32,472 nucleotides of DNA, taken from contig JAAYCL010000036.1 of assembly GCA_012729785.1 (NCBI GenBank), positions 123,174 through 155,645 of the forward strand, written 5' to 3'. The notes beneath the pieces are model-generated. The model ran no database searches. It saw only the letters and a program-made list of their open reading frames with translations, and had not been told where the DNA came from. Numbering within the stretch: position 1 is the first letter of the stretch; every line of letters begins with the position of its first letter. Shown in pieces: positions 22,697 to 31,806 of the stretch. Origin of the DNA: Chlamydiota bacterium (GTDB lineage: Bacteria; Auribacterota; Tritonobacteria; UBA1439). The position numbers and the translations under genes were made by a program.

Positions 22697-24079
22697 TCAG
22701 GCGCCCGCGGGGCGGATCCGCCGCTTCGCCTTCTCCACGAGCGTTTGGACGACCCTCCGTCTGAAGAAGATCGCCCCCACGAGCAGGCGTCCCGGCCGCG
22801 AGAGCAGAATCCTGAACAGGAAACGCCGCAGGCGCGGCCTGTCCGCGGCGAGGTAGGTCGCCGCGCGCAGCGATTCCCGCAGCGTTGCCGTTGCGGCGGG
22901 GACGGCCGCGTAGCCGTAGTCGGGAAACCGGAGACCCCGCCGCCTCCTCCGTTCGATGCCGCGGCAGGCGCGCAGGCGTTTCATGCGCACCATCGGCTGG
23001 TGGCTCGACGCGACGCGCTCCGCGGGGAACGGCTCGAGGACGAGCGCCCCGTCCGCGCGCGCCTTCTCGAGGGCGCCCAGCCCCCGCTCGGTGCGGGCGA
23101 GTATGAAGCTGTAGCCGCCGCGGAGCTTCGCCTCCGCCTCCCACCCCTTCACCCACGGATCGCCGACGACGACGTCCGCGAACTCGGATGTCGCGTCGAT
23201 GCAGAGGCGGCAGCGGGGGGGGGAGTAGAGCTTGAAGAAGAGGGTGAGACACTCCTTGGCGTTGGGCCGGTATCGGTCGGGGCCGAGGTGCGGGTAGGGG
23301 AGGTACCGCAGGGCGCCGTCCTTCATCCGGGCCCGGATGTAGCCGGGGAGCTTCCCGCCGCGATACTCGACGCGCTCGACGGCCGCCTCGTCGATCCGGT
23401 AGATCTCGAGGAGGTCGCGGAGCGCCCGGTGGTCGAGGCAGGAGTGGCAGAAGAGGCCGGTCACGAGCGCGAGCGATTCCCCGACCGCGGGGTTCAGCTC
23501 GGCGAGCCGGCGCACCGCCTGCACGTGGCAGGGGAGCCCGGTGAAGACGTACGGCCCGTTTTTCTCGATCCCCCGGAACAGGTGGAGCGCCGCGCAGGCC
23601 GGGTACTTGGAGGAAGCGCCCGCCGCCGCCTCCCCGCGCGTGCGCGCGATCGCCGCCTTCGGCTTCCACCCCCGCGTTTCGTCGGGGACGACGACGAACG
23701 CCCCGCGCGCCTTCCCCGTGTCGATCGCGTGAAGCGCGAGGGCCGTCGCGACGCCGCCGGAGGTCCCGCCTCCCCGCACCTCGGGATCGCGCGCGTGGCC
23801 GAGGAACGCCGCGAGGAAGCGGCCGTGCCCGTCGCCGACCCCGGTTTCGCCGCCGAGGATGCGGCGCGACTGCTCGGGGAACGAGAACCCGGTCCCGGTA
23901 CAGACGCGGACGCAGAGGCCGCAGTCGGTGCAGGCCTCCTCCCTCCCCGTCCACGACGGGTAGGCATCGTCGCCGGGGGCGAGGACGCCGCGCGGGCAGA
24001 TCGCCGCGCACGCCCCGCACCGGTGGCAGAGGCCGGCCTCGACGATCGCCTTCACTGTTCGGAGCGCCGCGGTGCGCAT
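22697..24079 (-). CDS. Ferredoxin/FrhB-type protein (coenzyme F420 hydrogenase/dehydrogenase beta subunit family)
   Basis: The 460-residue protein begins with two [4Fe-4S] motifs, C18-x2-C21-x2-C24-x3-C28-P and C50-x2-C53-x2-C56-x3-C60. It continues into the FrhB N- and C-terminal regions: GGTSGGVATALALHAI, VFTGLPCHVQAVRRL, FCHSCLDH, PPRCRLCIDATSEFADVVVGDPW. FrhB proteins are flavin/iron-sulfur oxidoreductases. Related proteins outside methanogens are frequent in polysaccharide and nitro/keto-sugar clusters, where their reaction is usually unknown. The basic C-terminal 60 residues are extra. The ATG is chosen because an upstream extension would overlap the radical SAM gene, which ends 38 bp before. 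It is the last gene of the surface-polysaccharide block. Confidence 0.9.
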   Translation of the reverse strand: MRTAALRTVKAIVEAGLCHRCGACAAICPRGVLAPGDDAYPSWTGREEACTDCGLCVRVCTGTGFSFPEQSRRILGGETGVGDGHGRFLAAFLGHARDPEVRGGGTSGGVATALALHAIDTGKARGAFVVVPDETRGWKPKAAIARTRGEAAAGASSKYPACAALHLFRGIEKNGPYVFTGLPCHVQAVRRLAELNPAVGESLALVTGLFCHSCLDHRALRDLLEIYRIDEAAVERVEYRGGKLPGYIRARMKDGALRYLPYPHLGPDRYRPNAKECLTLFFKLYSPPRCRLCIDATSEFADVVVGDPWVKGWEAEAKLRGGYSFILARTERGLGALEKARADGALVLEPFPAERVASSHQPMVRMKRLRACRGIERRRRRGLRFPDYGYAAVPAATATLRESLRAATYLAADRPRLRRFLFRILLSRPGRLLVGAIFFRRRVVQTLVEKAKRRIRPAGA

Positions 24080-24117
24080 AGGGGCGTTTCCGGAAACCGC
24101 CGCGATGCCGCGCGCGG

Positions 24118-25203
24118 TCAGCCGTGGTAGCCGGGGATGATCTTCCAGTAGTTGAACAGATGGGAGAGCCGCTGCGGCACGCACAGGCGGCAGTCCGGCA
24201 TCGGGAACCCCCCGGTCCGCAGCACGGCGCGCATCGCGCGGTAGCGGTCGCCGGCCCAGATGCGTTCGAAGGACTCCTCGGCCATCGAACCGACCTTGGC
24301 GTCCTGGATCTTGGCGTAGCAGCAGAAGGAGACCTCGCCGTGTATCCGCACGAACGTGGAGAACCATGGCACGATGCAGTGCCGCGCCAGGGTGCGGAAC
24401 TGCTCCCCCCCCGCGTAGGCCTCCCAGTGGCGGGGGAGCAGGTAGGAGAGGAAGTCGTCGAGGTTGGTGCGCACCTTGAGCTCGCGGGCGACCCGCCGCG
24501 CCTCCCGCAAGGACGTCTCGAACTCGCCGCGGTCAATCCCGCCCACCAAATCCGCGACCAGATCCTCGATCCGGAAGATCGACAGCGGCTTGAAGAAGAC
24601 CGCCCCGACGCCGCAGCGGTGCGCGAGGCGGACGATCTCCGCCGCCTCCCGGAAGTTCTCCTTCTGCACGACGAACTGGAAGCGGATGAACGGGGTCGGG
24701 GAGCCGGTCCGTTTCTTGATCTCCCCGATCCGGGCGACGTTCTGGAGCACGCGCGGGTGGAAGTCGGTCCCGCGGATCCGCCGATAGGTCTCCTCGGACG
24801 CCCCGTCCATCGAGACCTTGAGAAGGTCGAGGCCGCTGCGCACGAGCTCCTCGAGGGGGAAGGCGTGGGCGGCGAGCGTGGTCACGAGGCAGGTCTTGAT
24901 CCCCTTCTCCGATGCGTAGCGGATCATCCTTGGCTGCTCGGGGTGGAGCAGCGGCTCCCCGGCCGCGGAGAGGTACAGATGGAGCGGATCGACCTCGTCG
25001 ATGATCCGCCGGTACAGGTCGAACGCCATATGGTGCGGATCCTCCACCTCCCGGGCGCGTGAGCACATGATGCAGCTGAACGGGCAGACGGTGGTGTTCT
25101 CGAGGATCAGGTGGATGGGGGCGTTCCGCATGCGGAGCGGCTTGCGCAGGACATTGAAGGCGGTGGACGCGTAGCGTCCGATCTTCACCGGGTGCATGGT
25201 CAT
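24118..25203 (-). CDS. Radical SAM/SPASM-type enzyme
   Basis: The 361-residue protein has the radical SAM triad C40-x3-C44-x2-C47 (TTVCPFSCIMCSR), then the GEPLLHP motif and a strand series typical of the partial TIM barrel. The C-terminal region (EVSFCCYAKIQDAKVGSM...RIWAGDRYRAMR...DCRLCVP) is SPASM-like and should hold an auxiliary Fe-S cluster. The substrate is unknown. Its neighbours (FrhB-like protein, glycosyltransferases, asparagine synthetase) suggest modification of a sugar or surface polymer. It starts 20 bp after the hydrolase gene but has its own TATACT box, and lacks a Shine-Dalgarno. A second ATG lies two codons in. Confidence 0.9.
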   Translation of the reverse strand: MTMHPVKIGRYASTAFNVLRKPLRMRNAPIHLILENTTVCPFSCIMCSRAREVEDPHHMAFDLYRRIIDEVDPLHLYLSAAGEPLLHPEQPRMIRYASEKGIKTCLVTTLAAHAFPLEELVRSGLDLLKVSMDGASEETYRRIRGTDFHPRVLQNVARIGEIKKRTGSPTPFIRFQFVVQKENFREAAEIVRLAHRCGVGAVFFKPLSIFRIEDLVADLVGGIDRGEFETSLREARRVARELKVRTNLDDFLSYLLPRHWEAYAGGEQFRTLARHCIVPWFSTFVRIHGEVSFCCYAKIQDAKVGSMAEESFERIWAGDRYRAMRAVLRTGGFPMPDCRLCVPQRLSHLFNYWKIIPGYHG

Positions 25204-25213
25204 TTCCGTGCAC

Positions 25214-25242
25214 AGTATAGCATCATCGTCCGCCTCGGTCGA
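25214..25242 (-). promoter_or_regulatory. Candidate internal promoter of the radical SAM/FrhB pair, near-leaderless
   Basis: On the minus strand TCGACC (25237-25242), 17 bp, TATACT (25214-25219). The -10 box ends 10 nt before the ATG at 25203. The -35 box lies within the end of the upstream hydrolase gene. Confidence 0.5.
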
Positions 25243-26194
25243 GCGGCGGCGCCGACTCCGGTGCGCCCTCCCGGCCGCCTCGGCCGATCGACGGGGCCGC
25301 CATCCATTTGTCTATGGCCCGCGCGAGGCGGATGACGCCGGCGGGTTCGAGCATCTCCTCCGCGGAGAGGATGTCGAAGCCGAAGTTGTGATTGACGTCG
25401 GGGATCGAGACGAAGCGTTTCGGGACCTCGAGGCGGTCGTGGAACCTGGCGCTGTACGCGATGATGTTGGCCGCGTCGGCCTCGGCGACGATCAGGAGGA
25501 CCTGCGCCGAGCTCCGCAGCGGCAGGTACCGGAATATGTTCAGCGGCCCCTTGATCCTCTCCCACTGCTCGCGGGTGATCTCGCATTGGACGGTGCGCTG
25601 GAAGCGGCGCTGCAGGGGGGATGTCCCCTCCGATTCGGGGCCGGCCGTATCCATGAAGTTCCCTGGCGAGATCGCGATGATCCTGCCGACCCTCTCGTCT
25701 TTCGTCCCGACGGCGACGGCGAGATTGGCCCCCATCGAATGGCCGGCGACGGCCAGCCGCGTTCGGTCCACGGGGAGGTGCCGGAGCATGTAGGACAGGG
25801 CGGCCTCCGTGTCGCGGGTGAAATCGCAGTCGCGCGGGATGTTGTAGTTGGCGGCCTTGCCCGACTCGCCGAAGCCGCCCAGGTCGAACGCGAAGACGAG
25901 GTAGCCCTTGCGGGCCAGCCGCCGCATCAGGTGCACGTACAGCGGCGTGTCCTTCCCTTTCGGGAGAAGGCCGTGGACGAACAGGATCGCGGGGTATCGC
26001 CGCCCGGGGAGGCCGCGGGGCTGGTAGACCCTGCCCACGAGCGCGTGGTGCTTTGGGCCGGAGAAGGTGACCTCCCTGATCCGGCAGCGGAACAGGGTCG
26101 AGAGACGCTCCCCCTCCGCGCCGATGAAAATCCCCGCGGCGAGGCACGCCGCGGCGGGGAGGATCCGTCGCACTACCGACATGATGGTGCGCAT
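25223..26194 (-). CDS. Alpha/beta hydrolase (predicted esterase/peptidase), membrane-anchored or exported
   Basis: The 323-residue protein has an N-terminal hydrophobic segment (residues about 7-25) acting as signal or anchor. The alpha/beta hydrolase fold follows: oxyanion HG (FVHGLL), nucleophile GHSMG (S153), acid EAD (D240) and histidine NHNFG (H269). The family covers serine esterases, acyltransferases and peptidases; the substrate cannot be read from the sequence. It overlaps the end of the asparagine synthetase gene by 22 bp. De-O-acetylation or acyl transfer on a surface glycan would fit the context, but this is inference. Confidence 0.88.
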   Translation of the reverse strand: MRTIMSVVRRILPAAACLAAGIFIGAEGERLSTLFRCRIREVTFSGPKHHALVGRVYQPRGLPGRRYPAILFVHGLLPKGKDTPLYVHLMRRLARKGYLVFAFDLGGFGESGKAANYNIPRDCDFTRDTEAALSYMLRHLPVDRTRLAVAGHSMGANLAVAVGTKDERVGRIIAISPGNFMDTAGPESEGTSPLQRRFQRTVQCEITREQWERIKGPLNIFRYLPLRSSAQVLLIVAEADAANIIAYSARFHDRLEVPKRFVSIPDVNHNFGFDILSAEEMLEPAGVIRLARAIDKWMAAPSIGRGGREGAPESAPPLDRGGR

Positions 26195-28092
26195 CGCCGA
26201 TCCACGAACTCCCGCGCCCAGATCTCGAACAGCATCAGCGCCCAGAGGCGGTGCGCGTGGTTCTCGCGCCCGTCCAGATGCTCCGTGACGAGCCGCCCTA
26301 CCTCCTCGGGCCTGAAGAAGCCCCGCCGCCGCAACGCCCCCTCCGACAGCAGGTCGCGCATCAGGGGCTGCAGCTCCTTCCTGAGCCAGCTCCGCATCGG
26401 GATGCTGAACCCCTCCTTGCCGCGCGCGAGGATCCGCGGCGGGAGGATCCCCGCCACCGCCCTGCGCAGCAGGTACTTGCGCCGGAAACCGCGCACCTTC
26501 ATCTCCGGGGGGACCGATGCCATGAACTCGATCACCCGGTGGTCGAGCAGCGGCACGCGCGTCTCGAGCGCGCAGGCCATGCTCATCCGGTCCGTCTTGA
26601 CGAGGCAGTTGTCCGTCAGGTAGGTGGCCAGGTCGACGGCGAGGAGGCGGTTCAGCCCGTCCGCCCCGGCGAAACGCCTGAACTGCGCGCGTATCGGGGC
26701 GTACGGTTCCTCGTCGAGGAGCCGGTCCCGGAATGCGTCGGTGTAGAGCGCCCGCTTGTTGCGCTCCGAGAGGAAGACCATCCAGCGGAAGTGGCGGAGG
26801 TCGGCGGGGAGCGCCATCCCCTCGGCGAACCGCTTCAGGCGGTTCACCGCGCCCTTCTTCTTCTCGGGCGGTCTCAGGGAAGAGATCAGGCGCGAGAGCG
26901 GCGGTTTCCCGAGGAGGCGGGCCGCGCCGAAAAGGAGGGTCGACAACCGCTGGGCGCAGTAGGTGTCATAGCCGCCGAACACCTCGTCGCCGCCGTCGCC
27001 CGTGAGGGCCACCGTGACGCGGCGGCGCGCCGCCTGGGAGACGAGGAAGGTGGGGAAGACGGAGAAGTCGGCGATCGGGTCGTCGAGGTGGCGGACGAGC
27101 TTCTCGGCCAGCTCCGGCGCGCAGGGGCGCAGGATGAACTCCTCGTGCCGCGTGCCGAAATGCGCCGCGACCTCCCGCGCGTAGGAGAGCTCGTCGTAGC
27201 TCCGGTCCTGAAACCCTATCGAGAGGGTCCGCACCGGCTCCGCGGCCGTCTGGGACATCAGGGCGACGACGGTGCTCGAGTCGAGCCCCCCGCTCAAGAA
27301 CGCCCCCAGCGGGACGTCGCTCACGAGCTGGCTCCGCACCGCCTCGCGCAGGACCGAGAGGAGACGCTCGCACAGCTCGCCCTCGGGGCGCCGGACCGGC
27401 TCGTAGCGGGGCTCCCAGTAGCGGCGCAGGACGGCGTCGCCGTCTTTGAGGGAGAGGCGGTGCGCGGGGGGGAGCTTGCGGATCCCCTTCAGTATCGTGC
27501 GGGGGGAGGGGATGAACTCGTAGGTGAGGAGGTCGTCGAGGCCGTGCGGGTCGATCTCACGCGGCATGCCGGGGCGCTCGAGGAGCGCCTTGAGTTCCGA
27601 GGCGAATGCGAAACGGCCCCCCTCGTGGAGGTAGTAGAGCGGCTTGATCCCGGTATGATCGCGCGCGAGGAAGAGGGTTGCGCGGCGCGAATCCCAGAGG
27701 GCGAAGGCGAACTGGCCCACGAAACGGTCCAGGCATCCCTCGCCGTGCTCCTCCCAGGCGTGGACGACGACCTCGCAGTCCGTCCGCGAGGAGAACCGGT
27801 GCCCGCGTTTTTCGAGGTCCGCCCGGAGCTCGGCGAAGTTGAAGATCTCGCCGTTGAAGACGAGCCAGACGGAGCCGTCCTCGTTCGGCATCGGCTGGTG
27901 CCCGGCGGAGGAGAGGTCGATGACGCTCAGCCGCGTGTGGCCGAGGGCGACGAAGGGGGGGCCGCCGGGGAGGAGCACGGCGCCGCGGTCATCGGGGCCG
28001 CGGTGGGCGAGCGTCGCCGCCATGCGCCCGACGAGCGCCTCGTCGGGCGCGGGAGGCCCGTTCCGGTCGACGATGCCGCAGATGCCGCACAT
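26173..28092 (-). CDS. asnB: Asparagine synthetase (glutamine-hydrolysing), class II
   Basis: The 639-residue protein starts MCGICGIVD, with C2 as the glutaminase nucleophile. The Ntn domain shows RGPDD and NGEIFNFAEL. The synthetase domain has the PP-loop FLSGGLDSSTV and LTGDGGDEVFGGYD. The reaction would be aspartate + glutamine + ATP to asparagine + glutamate. In glycan clusters such AsnB-type proteins often amidate sugar acids or peptide moieties instead. It lies 40 bp after GT4 with GGGGGAG before the ATG, so it belongs to the polysaccharide block, which favours an amidotransferase role on a cell-surface product. Confidence 0.95.
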   Translation of the reverse strand: MCGICGIVDRNGPPAPDEALVGRMAATLAHRGPDDRGAVLLPGGPPFVALGHTRLSVIDLSSAGHQPMPNEDGSVWLVFNGEIFNFAELRADLEKRGHRFSSRTDCEVVVHAWEEHGEGCLDRFVGQFAFALWDSRRATLFLARDHTGIKPLYYLHEGGRFAFASELKALLERPGMPREIDPHGLDDLLTYEFIPSPRTILKGIRKLPPAHRLSLKDGDAVLRRYWEPRYEPVRRPEGELCERLLSVLREAVRSQLVSDVPLGAFLSGGLDSSTVVALMSQTAAEPVRTLSIGFQDRSYDELSYAREVAAHFGTRHEEFILRPCAPELAEKLVRHLDDPIADFSVFPTFLVSQAARRRVTVALTGDGGDEVFGGYDTYCAQRLSTLLFGAARLLGKPPLSRLISSLRPPEKKKGAVNRLKRFAEGMALPADLRHFRWMVFLSERNKRALYTDAFRDRLLDEEPYAPIRAQFRRFAGADGLNRLLAVDLATYLTDNCLVKTDRMSMACALETRVPLLDHRVIEFMASVPPEMKVRGFRRKYLLRRAVAGILPPRILARGKEGFSIPMRSWLRKELQPLMRDLLSEGALRRRGFFRPEEVGRLVTEHLDGRENHAHRLWALMLFEIWAREFVDRRCAPSCR

Positions 28093-28131
28093 CGCGTCTC
28101 CCCCGATCAGCGCGCGGAAAACGGCGGCGCC

Positions 28132-29328
28132 TCAGGCGCTCCCCGCGCGCGCCAGGGCCTGCACGTGGGCGTACAGGTCGCGCACCCGTTCGAAATGGGC
28201 CCGGTACGAGTAGCGCCGCTCCGCGAGCCGGCGCGCGTTCGCCCCGAGGCGGTTGCGGAGTCCCGGGTCGCGCGCCAGCGCGGCGACCCCGTCGGCGAAC
28301 GCCTCCACGGTCGGCTCCGTCAGCATCGCCGTCTCCCGGTCGAGGACCTGGGTGTGGACGAGCAGGTCGGTGGCGACGGTCGGCTTCCCCGAGCGGAGGT
28401 ACGAGTAGAGCTTGAGCGGCGTGTTGGTGCCTATCTGCCGGTAGGAGAGGAGGATGTCGCAGGCGGCCATCCAGCGCGGCATCTCCTCCGGCGGCTTCCT
28501 GCCGGGGAGGATCAGGCGCTTCCCGACGCCCAGCCGTTCCCCGAGCGCCCGGATCGCCTCGATCTGCGGAGGTTCGCCGCCGACGAAGACGAAGACGACG
28601 TCCGGGCAGGCCGCGGCCACGCGCGGGATCCCGCGCACGATCGCCTCCAGCCCCTGGTTGTACTCGAAGGTGCCCGTGTACAGGGCGATCACCGCCCCCT
28701 CCGGCCCGAGTTCGGCCCTGAGCCGCGCCGCGTCGGCGGGGTCGGTCTCGCAGGAGTCGGGGCCGAGCGGAAGGTTGTCGACGACGTCCACCCTCCCGCG
28801 CGCGCCCGCGGCGAGCGCGATCTCCTTCAGGTGGGGGCAGATGGCGATCACCGCGTCGGAGTGCCGGAGGACGCAGCGCTCGAAGAGCCGGGCGGCCCGG
28901 GCGCAGAGGCCCGGGAGGAGACGCGGGTAGTTGTAGTTGCGGAGCTGCTCGGGCAAACTCGAGTGCATGTCGTAGATGTGGGGGATGCCGAGGAGGACGC
29001 GGAGGGCCACCCCCATCGCCGCCGCCTCCTCGTGCGTGTGCACGCAGTCGTACCTCGTGCGGGCGCAGCACGCCGCGGCGGTCCAGAACAGCAGGAGGTC
29101 GAGCGGGAGCTTCGCGGGGGAGGGGCCGACCCGCACGTGGCGTATGAACGGCAGGGCCGGGATCCTGCGGATCGTCAAACCGGGGAAGGCGATATCCTCG
29201 CCGAGGTGGTAGGTGACGAGGTCCACCTCGTGGCCGAGTTCGGAGAGGACCCGCACACGGTTGCGGATGCTGAACGGGGTACCGCGGACGCTGAAAAACG
29301 GTTCGGGTGCGAGCATCAGGATTTTCAT
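28132..29328 (-). CDS. GT4-family (GT-B fold) glycosyltransferase
   Basis: The 398-residue protein has the N-terminal MKILMLAPEPFFSVRGTPFSIRNR and VHTHEEAAAMGVALR typical of the acceptor half of GT4. The donor half has LYTGTFEYNQGL, FVGGEP, PGRKPPEEMPRWMAACDILLS and GTNTPLKLYSYLRSGKPTVAT, a variant of the usual P-x-K-x2-E-Y motif in which the glutamate is replaced by Leu-Tyr-Ser. It transfers a nucleotide-activated sugar in the cytoplasm. The start overlaps the GT39 stop (ATGA at 29325-29328), so it is coupled. Longer in-frame extensions upstream are Arg/Pro-rich and rejected. Confidence 0.92.
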   Translation of the reverse strand: MKILMLAPEPFFSVRGTPFSIRNRVRVLSELGHEVDLVTYHLGEDIAFPGLTIRRIPALPFIRHVRVGPSPAKLPLDLLLFWTAAACCARTRYDCVHTHEEAAAMGVALRVLLGIPHIYDMHSSLPEQLRNYNYPRLLPGLCARAARLFERCVLRHSDAVIAICPHLKEIALAAGARGRVDVVDNLPLGPDSCETDPADAARLRAELGPEGAVIALYTGTFEYNQGLEAIVRGIPRVAAACPDVVFVFVGGEPPQIEAIRALGERLGVGKRLILPGRKPPEEMPRWMAACDILLSYRQIGTNTPLKLYSYLRSGKPTVATDLLVHTQVLDRETAMLTEPTVEAFADGVAALARDPGLRNRLGANARRLAERRYSYRAHFERVRDLYAHVQALARAGSA

Positions 29329-31658
29329 CGGAGCGCCGTTTCCGGGGTGCGGGGAGAGTATACCCCCCGCTCCTCCTCGAAGTGAAGCGGATTGTTCGGC
29401 GCCCGCCGCTCGGGCGAGGGGAGGGGGGGAAACGCCCCGATTCGCTCGACAAGGATCGAGTCGACGCGAAGGCCCGCGGGGAGGCGCGACTCGACGCGGA
29501 ACTGCAGGCGCCGGGGCCGGTCGTTCTCGAACGCGACCGGGACGTCGAGCCAGACGTCCGCGCGCGGAACGGAGGACGGGTCCAGGTCGGCGGAGGCGAG
29601 CGCGTCCGCCGCGGAGACGCCGGTGACAAGGACCGTTCCGAACGGCCCGCCCGGGGGGATCGTGCGCGCCTTGACCCTGAAGGTCGCCCGCCATCGTCCC
29701 GCCGCGTAGCGCGCGTACGGCCCGGCCGTGAGCAGTTCGTTGCCGCCCGCGTCCCGGGCTTCCACCGCCGCCCCGCCCGAGGCGCCCGCGTCCTCGACCT
29801 GCGCGCCCCCCGCCGCCCGGATCCGCTCGGCCTCGTAGCCTCCGGTGTCTTGGCGCGGGGCGGCGTCCAGCCGGTACACCTCCATGAAGTCGACGCCGCA
29901 GCGGGAGACGGTGTGGACCCTGCGCAGGCCTCGGGAGAGCCGCAGCGTCTCCCGCTCGAGGTTCTTCAGCCGGTGGCCGAGCGGGACGACGAGCCAGTCG
30001 GAGTCGGCGGGCGCGGCCCGGTTGATGAGTATGTCGCACGGGGGGCCGGGCCGCCCGCGCTCCCAGTAGTGGCGGAACTCGCTGTAGAGCCCCATCGCGT
30101 AGACCGCGTCCTCTTCGCGGGCGCGGGCGCGGATATGCTCGACCGCCTCGCGCGTCCCGGTCCGCGCCCCGACCGCCACGATCCTCACCGCCCCCGCCGG
30201 CCCCCCGACCAGGGCGTTGTAGTAGATGTCGAACTCCGGGAAGACGTTCAGGAGGGGGACGCAGAGCGCGCCGATGACGATCGCGCCCGCGGCCGCCTGC
30301 ACGGCGCGCCTCGGGCCGAGGAGGCGCCCGAGAAACGCCCCCGCCGCGGCGAACCCCTCGCCGGCGAGCAGGCAGAGAAACGGGAGGACCGGGCTGAGGT
30401 AGCGGAACCCCATCTTTCGGCCGAGACTCATCACCGCGATGAAGACGGTCGCCGCGACCGCGCAGAGCAGCAACCCCTGCCAGCGCGGCTCCCTGCGGAC
30501 GAACGCCCGTCCGGCGAGGAACAGTCCGACGAAGAGCGACGCCAGCAGCGCCGGGGGCGTGGCGATGAGGAGCATGAACGGGTAGAACCACGACGGCGGC
30601 GACGTGACGACCCTTCCCATCCAGTATTTCATGTGCCCCGCCTCGCCGATGGCGTAGACCTTCGAGGCGAGATTGAGGTGGTTGAGGAGCGGCCTCCGGA
30701 AGATCCCCGCGGCGGCGAGGAGGAGGGCGACGGCGGCCAGGCACGAGGCGGCGGCGGCGACCGCCCGGCGGCGCGCGGCCCGCGCCGCCTGCGCGGCGGC
30801 GAACAGGAGCGCCGCCGCGCCCAGGGCGAGGGGGATCGGAACGGACGCCGCCCGCTCGAAAAGCTCCGCCGCCCGCCGCGCGGGGAGAAGGCGGGAGCCG
30901 TAGCCGCTCCAATGGAGCTGGGCGGGCTCGTACCAGAGCTTGGTGAAGAGCAGGGCGTACAGGAGGAGGCCGCCGGCGAGCCACGCCGCGTCGGCGGGCG
31001 ACGCGACGGGCGCGCCCCCGCGGCCATCGCGGAGCCGCACGCACAGCTTCCAGGAGAGGAGGATGGCCGGAAGGATGAAGGCGGGGGACTTGCTGAGCAG
31101 GGCGAACGCCCACGCCGCGGAGGAGGCGGCCAGCAGGAGCGGCGAGGGGCGGGCGGTGTACAGGAGGTAGAGGAGGAGGGAGAGGGCGAAGAAGAGGGTG
31201 AGCGTGGAGTCGATGTGCGCGATCCGGCAGAGGGCGATGTGCGAGGGGAGGAGGGCGAGGAAGACGGCCCCCCAGAACGCCGACGCGTCCCCGAAATATC
31301 TCCTGCCGACGGCGAAGAGGAGGACGCAGGTCGCCGTGCCGACGAGTGCGATCGGCAGCCGCGCGGCGGCGATCGGGTCCATCAGTTCGAGCGAGCGTCC
31401 GGCGGCACCCTCGCCGAGAAAGGCGTGCGATGCGCCGATCAGGACCCCCGGCACGACCCCGGGGTGGCCGAACGGGGCGGTGGCCTCCCTGAGCCTGCCC
31501 GCCGCGAGGGACGCCACGGACCGGCGCCCGCGGGTGATCCAGGTGAGCTCGTCGGCGTTGAGGTCGGTCCCCCCCAGGTCCCACAGCCGCGGGACCCCCG
31601 CGAGGAAGGCGAGTGCCGCCCCGAGAAGGAGCGGGGACACCCTGCGTCGTGCGTTCAC
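29325..31658 (-). CDS. GT39/ArnT-like membrane glycosyltransferase
   Basis: The 777-residue protein starts at a GTG. It has an N-terminal helix, then the conserved acidic motif LNADELTWITRG expected at the lipid-sugar site of GT-C enzymes. About ten hydrophobic helices follow (to near residue 480), then a soluble C-terminal part of roughly 280 residues, predicted periplasmic and beta-rich. Such enzymes move a sugar from polyprenyl phosphate to a protein, lipid or glycan. A TTGCCC-17-TATACT promoter ends seven bases before the GTG, so the mRNA is predicted leaderless. It is the first gene of the six-gene block. Confidence 0.88.
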   Translation of the reverse strand: MNARRRVSPLLLGAALAFLAGVPRLWDLGGTDLNADELTWITRGRRSVASLAAGRLREATAPFGHPGVVPGVLIGASHAFLGEGAAGRSLELMDPIAAARLPIALVGTATCVLLFAVGRRYFGDASAFWGAVFLALLPSHIALCRIAHIDSTLTLFFALSLLLYLLYTARPSPLLLAASSAAWAFALLSKSPAFILPAILLSWKLCVRLRDGRGGAPVASPADAAWLAGGLLLYALLFTKLWYEPAQLHWSGYGSRLLPARRAAELFERAASVPIPLALGAAALLFAAAQAARAARRRAVAAAASCLAAVALLLAAAGIFRRPLLNHLNLASKVYAIGEAGHMKYWMGRVVTSPPSWFYPFMLLIATPPALLASLFVGLFLAGRAFVRREPRWQGLLLCAVAATVFIAVMSLGRKMGFRYLSPVLPFLCLLAGEGFAAAGAFLGRLLGPRRAVQAAAGAIVIGALCVPLLNVFPEFDIYYNALVGGPAGAVRIVAVGARTGTREAVEHIRARAREEDAVYAMGLYSEFRHYWERGRPGPPCDILINRAAPADSDWLVVPLGHRLKNLERETLRLSRGLRRVHTVSRCGVDFMEVYRLDAAPRQDTGGYEAERIRAAGGAQVEDAGASGGAAVEARDAGGNELLTAGPYARYAAGRWRATFRVKARTIPPGGPFGTVLVTGVSAADALASADLDPSSVPRADVWLDVPVAFENDRPRRLQFRVESRLPAGLRVDSILVERIGAFPPLPSPERRAPNNPLHFEEERGVYSPRTPETALR

Positions 31659-31665
31659 GGACGCC

Positions 31666-31694
31666 AGTATACAGAATGCGCCCCTTTAGGGCAA
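31666..31694 (-). promoter_or_regulatory. Promoter of the polysaccharide block, predicted leaderless
   Basis: On the minus strand TTGCCC (31689-31694), 17 bp, TATACT (31666-31671). Seven bases separate the -10 box from the GTG at 31658, so transcription would begin at or next to the start codon. There is no Shine-Dalgarno. Confidence 0.65.
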
Positions 31695-31806
31695 ACGCCG
31701 CCCCGGGCGGATAAGGCGGGCGCATGGTCAGCGGCCCCCCACACATTCCTTCCGTCGTGGGGGGGGCGGCGCCGATACGCGACCGCGGAGGAGGCGCCGC
31801 GCCGGC

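Noticed and set aside
29357-29362. TATACT on the minus strand upstream of GT4
   Set aside because: It lies inside the GT39 coding end (codons for GVYS), and the two genes overlap by ATGA. It may be coincidental, so it was not called a promoter.
26251-29385. 1044-codon plus-strand frame opposite asnB and GT4
   Set aside because: Antisense shadow; both minus-strand genes carry full catalytic motif sets.
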